Source: JABMMZ01 sp040386935
GTDB taxonomy: Bacteria; Bacteroidota; Bacteroidia; NS11-12g; UBA955
Reading direction: 5' to 3'
DNA length: 64,000 bases
NCBI GenBank assembly: GCA_040386935.1
Contig: JAZKEQ010000025.1
Location: 46,713 to 110,712, forward strand
Each line of letters opens with the position of its first letter. The first letter of the stretch is position 1. The position numbers and the translations under genes were made by a program. Under the pieces are notes generated by a model that was given only the letters and a program-made list of their open reading frames with translations, was not told where the DNA came from and ran no database searches. This document shows positions 59,938 to 64,000 of the stretch, one piece after another.

Positions 59938-60810
59938 ATGAAAACTATTCTTCTGTTAACATTCATCTGTTTATTGAACACAACATTCGGAAATAAAAGC
60001 ATCGCTAACGACAGCATCAAACCATTTGTACTGGGACAAACCCGCGAAATACAGTCGACAGTATTAAACGAAAAACGCATCTTAAACATTTATTTACCCG
60101 AAGGATATAAGGCTGACGACACAACAAAATATTCTGTCATTTATTTACTGGATGGCAGTGCTGATGAAGATTTTATTCATGTAGCAGGACTGTTGCAATT
60201 TAACATGTTTCCTTGGGTGAACCGCACACCAAAGTCAATACTGGTGGGCATTGCCAATGTCGACCGCAAAAGAGATTTCACATTTCCCAGTACAGTTGAA
60301 AAAGAAAAACAAGCATTTCCAACGACAGGTCATTCTGAGCAATTCATCACATTTATTGAAAAAGAATTACAGCCTTTCATTGAAAAAAATTATAATACCA
60401 ATCATTCTAAAACCATCATAGGGCAATCATTGGGCGGCTTATTGGCAATTGAAATTTTATTCAAAAAACCAACCCTCTTCAATCAATACCTAATCATCAG
60501 TCCGAGTTTATGGTGGGACAATGGTTCCTTATTTAAATATGACCCTGTCAAATTAAAAGACAGTACCCTGCAAACAACTTCGGTTTACATCGGTGTTGGC
60601 AAAGAAGGTGCCGGTCCGGGTGACTATCTCAATACCATGGAATCTATGGCCAATACTTTTTACGAAAAATTGGTGATGATCAACAACAAAAAATTGGGTT
60701 CCCATTTTGATTACATGCCCAAAGAGAACCATGCCACCAATGGGCACATAGCGGTTTACAACGGATTGCTGTGGCTGTCAACTTTACATTCAACGCCTGC
60801 AAAAAATTGA
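59938..60810 (+). CDS. Exported alpha/beta-hydrolase, esterase D/IroE-like
   Basis: The 290-residue protein has a signal peptide (MKTILLLTFICLLNTTFGNK). The hydrolase fold shows YSVIYLLDGSADEDF and the nucleophile elbow GQSLGG with Ser164. SPSLWWDNGSLF follows and a late His (KENHATNGH) completes the triad. The family includes ferric-enterobactin esterases (Fes/IroE) and feruloyl-type esterases. It probably acts in the periplasm on a small ester. A near-match box AATTTG precedes it. Its stop overlaps the next gene. Confidence 0.85.
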   Translation: MKTILLLTFICLLNTTFGNKSIANDSIKPFVLGQTREIQSTVLNEKRILNIYLPEGYKADDTTKYSVIYLLDGSADEDFIHVAGLLQFNMFPWVNRTPKSILVGIANVDRKRDFTFPSTVEKEKQAFPTTGHSEQFITFIEKELQPFIEKNYNTNHSKTIIGQSLGGLLAIEILFKKPTLFNQYLIISPSLWWDNGSLFKYDPVKLKDSTLQTTSVYIGVGKEGAGPGDYLNTMESMANTFYEKLVMINNKKLGSHFDYMPKENHATNGHIAVYNGLLWLSTLHSTPAKN

Positions 60811-61400
60811 ATACATCATCCTTCCTTCCCAATTTTGATATCACCGCAAATGCACCGATTGCCAATGCATTCACTGAACGCGGACTAAATACATTCATCC
60901 AGGCAGCCGACTACATTATGCACCTGCCCTATGGCCGCAATACAGATAAATCACAATTGCTCACCGTATTTTCTGACAACTGTGGCACGTGTGGCACCAA
61001 GCATGCTATTCTGAAACAATTGGCAGATGAGCATCACCGCGATGACATTGAATTGATATTGGGCATGGTAAAAATGAATGCAGTCAATACACCCGATGTT
61101 GCAACCACTCTCAAAAAACACCAATTGGATTACATTCCTGAAGCCCATAATTATTTAAAATACAATGGCCGGATTATAGATATTACCAAACCTGTGTTTA
61201 CAGTAACACATGATGCAGACAACATTCTCAGGGAAATCAGTATTACTCCTGAGCAGATAACAGATTATAAAGTGAGTTATCATAAACAATTCCTTTCGGA
61301 ATGGATGATCAATAATGGTATTAACCTGAGTCTGGATCAATTGTGGGCCATCCGCGAACAATGTATTCAAGACCTTTCTACAGCATCAACACAAGCATAA
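60807..61400 (+). CDS. Protein of unknown function with CGTCxxKH transglutaminase-like motif
   Basis: The frame opens at a GTG at 60771, but TTG at 60807 overlaps the esterase stop as TTGA, the common coupled form, and gives 197 residues starting MNTSSFLPNFDITANAPIAN. The motif DNCGTCGTKHAILKQLADE (C59, C62, K65, H66) resembles the cysteine segment of transglutaminase-like/papain-fold proteins. A downstream His or Asp cannot be assigned with confidence. No signal peptide is seen. The function is unknown. The next gene starts 6 bases after its stop. Confidence 0.65.
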   Translation: MNTSSFLPNFDITANAPIANAFTERGLNTFIQAADYIMHLPYGRNTDKSQLLTVFSDNCGTCGTKHAILKQLADEHHRDDIELILGMVKMNAVNTPDVATTLKKHQLDYIPEAHNYLKYNGRIIDITKPVFTVTHDADNILREISITPEQITDYKVSYHKQFLSEWMINNGINLSLDQLWAIREQCIQDLSTASTQA

Positions 61401-61406
61401 CGATTT

Positions 61407-62048
61407 ATGGAATTCAATAAAATAACAAGAGGCGCCAATAGAGCTGCCAATGAAGAGCAAACAGTATACGATATTCTGGATGCAGGCTTTCTATGCCACG
61501 TAGCCTTTCAGCACGAAGGGCAAACAATGATGATACCCACAGCATTCGGCAGAAAAGATGATGTCATTTTTCTTCACGGTTCAACAAAAAATTTTATGCT
61601 CAATCAGATTCTCAAATCTCAAACCATTTGCATCGCAGTCACCCATCTTGACGGACTTGTACTGGCGCGCTCACTCTACGACACCTCGGCCAATTACCGC
61701 TCTGCAGTACTATTTGGTCGCGCTGAATTGATTGAAGACTATGATGAGCGAATTGAAGCATTGAAAATCATTACGGATCACATCATCAAAGACAGATGGA
61801 ATGAAGTGCCAATAGGCAGCGAAAATGAATTAAAAGCCACCATGGTTATTAAAATGAAAATTGACAGTGCCTCAGCAAAAATACGCAGCGGTGGACCGGC
61901 TGGCGATGAGGACAATACAACCGAAGCATGGTCGGGGCATATCCCATTGACACTTATTGCACAGCCTCCAATACTCGACCCTAAATTCGGCAAGGAATAC
62001 CCCTTAACGGACAGTGTAAAAGATTTTTGCGACAAATACAGTGACTGA
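61407..62048 (+). CDS. Pyridoxamine 5'-phosphate oxidase-fold flavoprotein (NimA-like)
   Basis: The 213-residue protein has the split-barrel flavin fold of the PNPOx/NimA group: EEQTVYDILDAGFLCHVAFQHEGQTMMIPTAFGRKDDVIFLHGST, then AVTHLDGLVLARSLYDTSANYRSAVLFGRAELIED. Such proteins bind FMN or F420/haem and include nitroimidazole reductases. The substrate is unknown. It is 6 bases downstream of the preceding gene and probably co-transcribed with it. Confidence 0.85.
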   Translation: MEFNKITRGANRAANEEQTVYDILDAGFLCHVAFQHEGQTMMIPTAFGRKDDVIFLHGSTKNFMLNQILKSQTICIAVTHLDGLVLARSLYDTSANYRSAVLFGRAELIEDYDERIEALKIITDHIIKDRWNEVPIGSENELKATMVIKMKIDSASAKIRSGGPAGDEDNTTEAWSGHIPLTLIAQPPILDPKFGKEYPLTDSVKDFCDKYSD

Positions 62049-62108
62049 TAGCGGTACACTTAAAAAAGAGTTCCATATTTGTTGTACTATTTTTAACGGG
62101 AAAATAAA

Positions 62109-62582
62109 ATGAAAAAAAGTCTGAATATATTGGCATGTGGATGGCTGGCAATATGGTTGCTGATAGGCGGCATAATGGTGTACAGAAATAATGTATACAA
62201 AACAAACGCCACCAGGAACTTAGCCGACATACAACCTGTACTTGACCACATACTGCGTTATCAATCAGCCAACGAACGCACCCCAACTGAAGGTGAATTG
62301 AAAGACTGGATGAATGAAACCCAAATCAAAAAAGACTTTCAATACATTACGAAGAACAACTATCCGAAGAAAGACTCGGCTATATTCCGATCTGCAGATT
62401 GGAGCAAAGATTTTGCAATCGGTTTGCACAATATTGGCCGTGTAGATTATTACACATCATGGAACAAGCAATACATCACAACTCCCTTAGCTGAATCCAC
62501 CATGGTGATAAGTGCTTTGTTCTTAATTTTCCTTGGTGTTCTCCCCTTCCCTTTGCTGTGGCTGATAAATAGGAAAAAGTAG
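62109..62582 (+). CDS. Bitopic-hairpin membrane protein of unknown function
   Basis: The 157-residue protein has two membrane segments, about 7-24 (ILACGWLAIWLLIGGIMVY) and 132-152 (TMVISALFLIFLGVLPFPLLWL), with a domain of about 105 residues between them on the periplasmic side. That domain has LRYQSANERTPTEGELKDWM and SIFRSADWSKDF-type stretches. It lacks an assignable family. A small hairpin (taacgc / gcgtta, 62590-62606) follows the stop and may weakly terminate transcription. Confidence 0.6.
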   Translation: MKKSLNILACGWLAIWLLIGGIMVYRNNVYKTNATRNLADIQPVLDHILRYQSANERTPTEGELKDWMNETQIKKDFQYITKNNYPKKDSAIFRSADWSKDFAIGLHNIGRVDYYTSWNKQYITTPLAESTMVISALFLIFLGVLPFPLLWLINRKK

Positions 62583-62606
62583 TTGCGATTAACGCCTTTA
62601 GCGTTA

Positions 62607-62638
62607 TTTGGTTTAGCAATTGGTATTAACTAACTTTG
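62607..62638 (+). promoter_or_regulatory. Full Bacteroidota promoter (TTTG -33, TAACTTTG -7)
   Basis: TTTG at 62607-62610, a 20-base spacer and TAACTTTG at 62631-62638 match both elements. The signal-peptide protein start follows 24-42 bases later. Confidence 0.75.
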
Positions 62639-62680
62639 TTATATCTTCATCCGAATAAGTATATGCAAGGTAAATCCATA

Positions 62681-63280
62681 ATGAAATTATTGTTGCTTTT
62701 CTCTTTATTGTCAACTACAATACAAAGCTTTTCAAAAACACTTCAAAGTAATGACAATACAAACGATTCAGCGTATTGTCCGGGAGAATATAAATTCATT
62801 GATATGGTTGTAATAACATATTCTATTCTCACTGATCACACCTTCAATAGGACAAATTATGGTTGTTTGGGCAAAATTTCTGATGATACAGGGCAATGGA
62901 ATCAAGTAAAAGATACCATTTTTCTAAAATTTAAAACCAGAAAACCGGAAAAATATTTAGTTAAAACACTCGGTTTATATTCCATTCATTACAGTGATAC
63001 CCAAATTCAAATTAGCTACAAATCAACTTATAAGTGTTTTGAAAAATTTGGCCTTACCAATCAATCAAAAGTCACCTATCACTACAATCAATTGTGTGAT
63101 ACTTTAATGATTATTGGGTATTTCAACAATGGAAATATTGCATATATTAACACTTATAATAGAGATGAAAGACCGATAGGCACCTGGTATTATTTTCTAT
63201 CAGACGGAAATCTATCTAAGACGGTCAATTATACGGTTCCTGTTATGTACCCTACAAGGAGAAAAAGAAGACAATTCTGA
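62681..63280 (+). CDS. Exported protein of unknown function
   Basis: ATG at 62681 begins a signal peptide (MKLLLLFSLLSTTIQSFSKT), giving 199 residues; ATG at 62663 is also possible. The mature protein has Cys residues (YCPGEY, YGCLGK, YKCFEK, QLCDTL) and strand-rich text ending YNRDERPIGTWYYFLSDGNLSKTVNY, like MORN-type toxin-antitoxin antitoxin repeats (IGTWYYF.DGNL.K). The terminal PTRRKRRQF is abruptly basic, so a frameshift near the end is possible. No family is firmly assigned. Confidence 0.65.
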   Translation: MKLLLLFSLLSTTIQSFSKTLQSNDNTNDSAYCPGEYKFIDMVVITYSILTDHTFNRTNYGCLGKISDDTGQWNQVKDTIFLKFKTRKPEKYLVKTLGLYSIHYSDTQIQISYKSTYKCFEKFGLTNQSKVTYHYNQLCDTLMIIGYFNNGNIAYINTYNRDERPIGTWYYFLSDGNLSKTVNYTVPVMYPTRRKRRQF

Positions 63281-63392
63281 CATATTTAAGTTATATAATT
63301 AGCTAACAAGACAACCTATTTTAGTGAATTGCTTGCCTCCAGAGAAATAAACATATCAAATTGAATACTGAGAGAAATATTTATATAAGAAA

Positions 63393-63842
63393 ATGACAAC
63401 AATAGAACACAACTTTGATGATTTTTTAATTACAACCGACAGATCAAAAATGGACCTTATTGCCATTCACGATTTTTTATCCAAACACTCGGGCTGGAGC
63501 GACAATATTCCATTTGAAAGAGTGAAAACTTCAATTGACAATTCGCTCAACTTTGGGTTATTCCATAAAAATAAGCAAATCGGATTTGCAAGGATCATCT
63601 CCGACTTCTCTACCATCGCCTATCTAGGCGATATCTACATTTTAGATGATTATCGCGGCCGTGGGCTTTCAAAAAAACTGATGGATGCGGTAATGGGTCA
63701 CCCTAACTTGCAAGGACTAAGGCGCTGGATTTTACTGACCTCAACTGCCGATTGGTTGTACGAAAAATATGGCTTTACTAAATTGCCAAATCCTGAGGTG
63801 TATATGGAGCTTTACAATCCCAATATTTATAAAACTAATTGA
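63393..63842 (+). CDS. GNAT-family N-acetyltransferase
   Basis: The 149-residue protein has the GNAT acetyl-CoA-binding motif A, YLGDIYILDDYRGRGLSKKLMDAVM, with R/Q-x-x-G-x-G/A as RGRGLS, and the C-terminal WLYEKYGFTKL. It acetylates an amine with acetyl-CoA; the acceptor is unknown. The plain family shape, without extra domains, fits small-molecule or amino-acid-like substrates. Confidence 0.9.
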   Translation: MTTIEHNFDDFLITTDRSKMDLIAIHDFLSKHSGWSDNIPFERVKTSIDNSLNFGLFHKNKQIGFARIISDFSTIAYLGDIYILDDYRGRGLSKKLMDAVMGHPNLQGLRRWILLTSTADWLYEKYGFTKLPNPEVYMELYNPNIYKTN

Positions 63843-63956
63843 TTCTGTCTTATAAGCTAACAGCTTTAAAAGCTGTATCTTTACAAGATGTACAAACATA
63901 AAAATCATTGCGACATATTAAATTCCATCTTTTTCCATTTATCAAATTAAACGACA

Positions 63957-64000
63957 ATGAAAATTTATGTAAAAAACATGGCGTGTGAAAGCTGTAAAGC
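63957..64000 (+). CDS. Start of a gene, probably an AraC-type regulator with HMA-like N-terminus (cut by window end)
   Basis: The fourteen codons from ATG at 63957 read MKIYVKNMACESCK. The CxxC after a short strand is metal-binding in HMA domains. Several Bacteroidota AraC regulators begin in just this way, but a simple heavy-metal carrier is also possible. The rest is outside the window. Confidence 0.5.
   Translation, partial: MKIYVKNMACESCK

Overview
The window reads as a chromosomal segment of a Bacteroidota bacterium, probably of the Chitinophagales/Sphingobacteriales type, although the sequence alone does not fix the family. The evidence is several proteins with type IX secretion (T9SS) C-terminal sorting domains, type A near 1.6 kb and 53.8-59.8 kb and type B at 48.4-52.7 kb. 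In addition, many genes have the Bacteroidota -7 element TAnnTTTG close to the start codon, Shine-Dalgarno sequences are generally absent, and typical families occur (Bbp2-like porins, DKNYY, ECF sigma plus membrane/beta-barrel protein). The DNA is AT-rich.

Layout. 0-24.8 kb is mostly core: a biotin-dependent acyl-CoA carboxylase subunit (cut by the window edge), a T9SS cargo protein, a SNF2 ATPase, rpsT, two glycosyltransferases with a PAP2 phosphatase, an LptF/G permease, ribBA, an ECF sigma factor overlapping a membrane-anchored beta-barrel protein, a lipoprotein, an iron-chelate ABC transporter, the run hutU-murB-pseudouridine synthase, a helical protein of unknown role, a porin and a thioredoxin-fold protein.

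24.8-43.1 kb looks like an accessory region. It holds a DUF6364/PIN toxin-antitoxin pair and a string of small, mostly unrecognised genes. It also holds three copies of a composite three-hairpin repeat (26.1, 28.4 and 39.8 kb) and seven copies of a short core that lies just after gene stop codons. Fragments of XRE, Fic and VOC-family 3' ends are scattered through it. A potassium module (truncated KdpD-like kinase, KdpE, Kup, porin) sits inside, and the region ends in a caspase-like protease gene followed by a DUF4062 gene that may form a conflict or defence pair.

43.3-48.4 kb carries a tightly packed biotin operon bioB-bioF-bioD-bioA, translationally joined to a ferritin-like putative di-iron protein. 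No bioC or bioH is visible. A hot-dog thioesterase with its own promoter follows.

48.4-64 kb carries surface proteins: a 1419-residue PKD-rich IgGFc-binding-like protein with a type B sorting domain, and three tandem paralogous Cys-rich PKD proteins with near-identical sorting domains. It also has OsmC, a small alpha/beta-barrel protein, an esterase overlapping a CGTC-motif protein, a PPOX flavoprotein, two unknown proteins, a GNAT acetyltransferase and the first codons of a further gene.

The observations most worth following are the ferritin-like gene in the biotin operon, the cassette-like region with repeated cores and duplicated 3' ends, the structurally conserved hairpin repeat, the caspase/DUF4062 pair, and the KdpDE-Kup-porin cluster.
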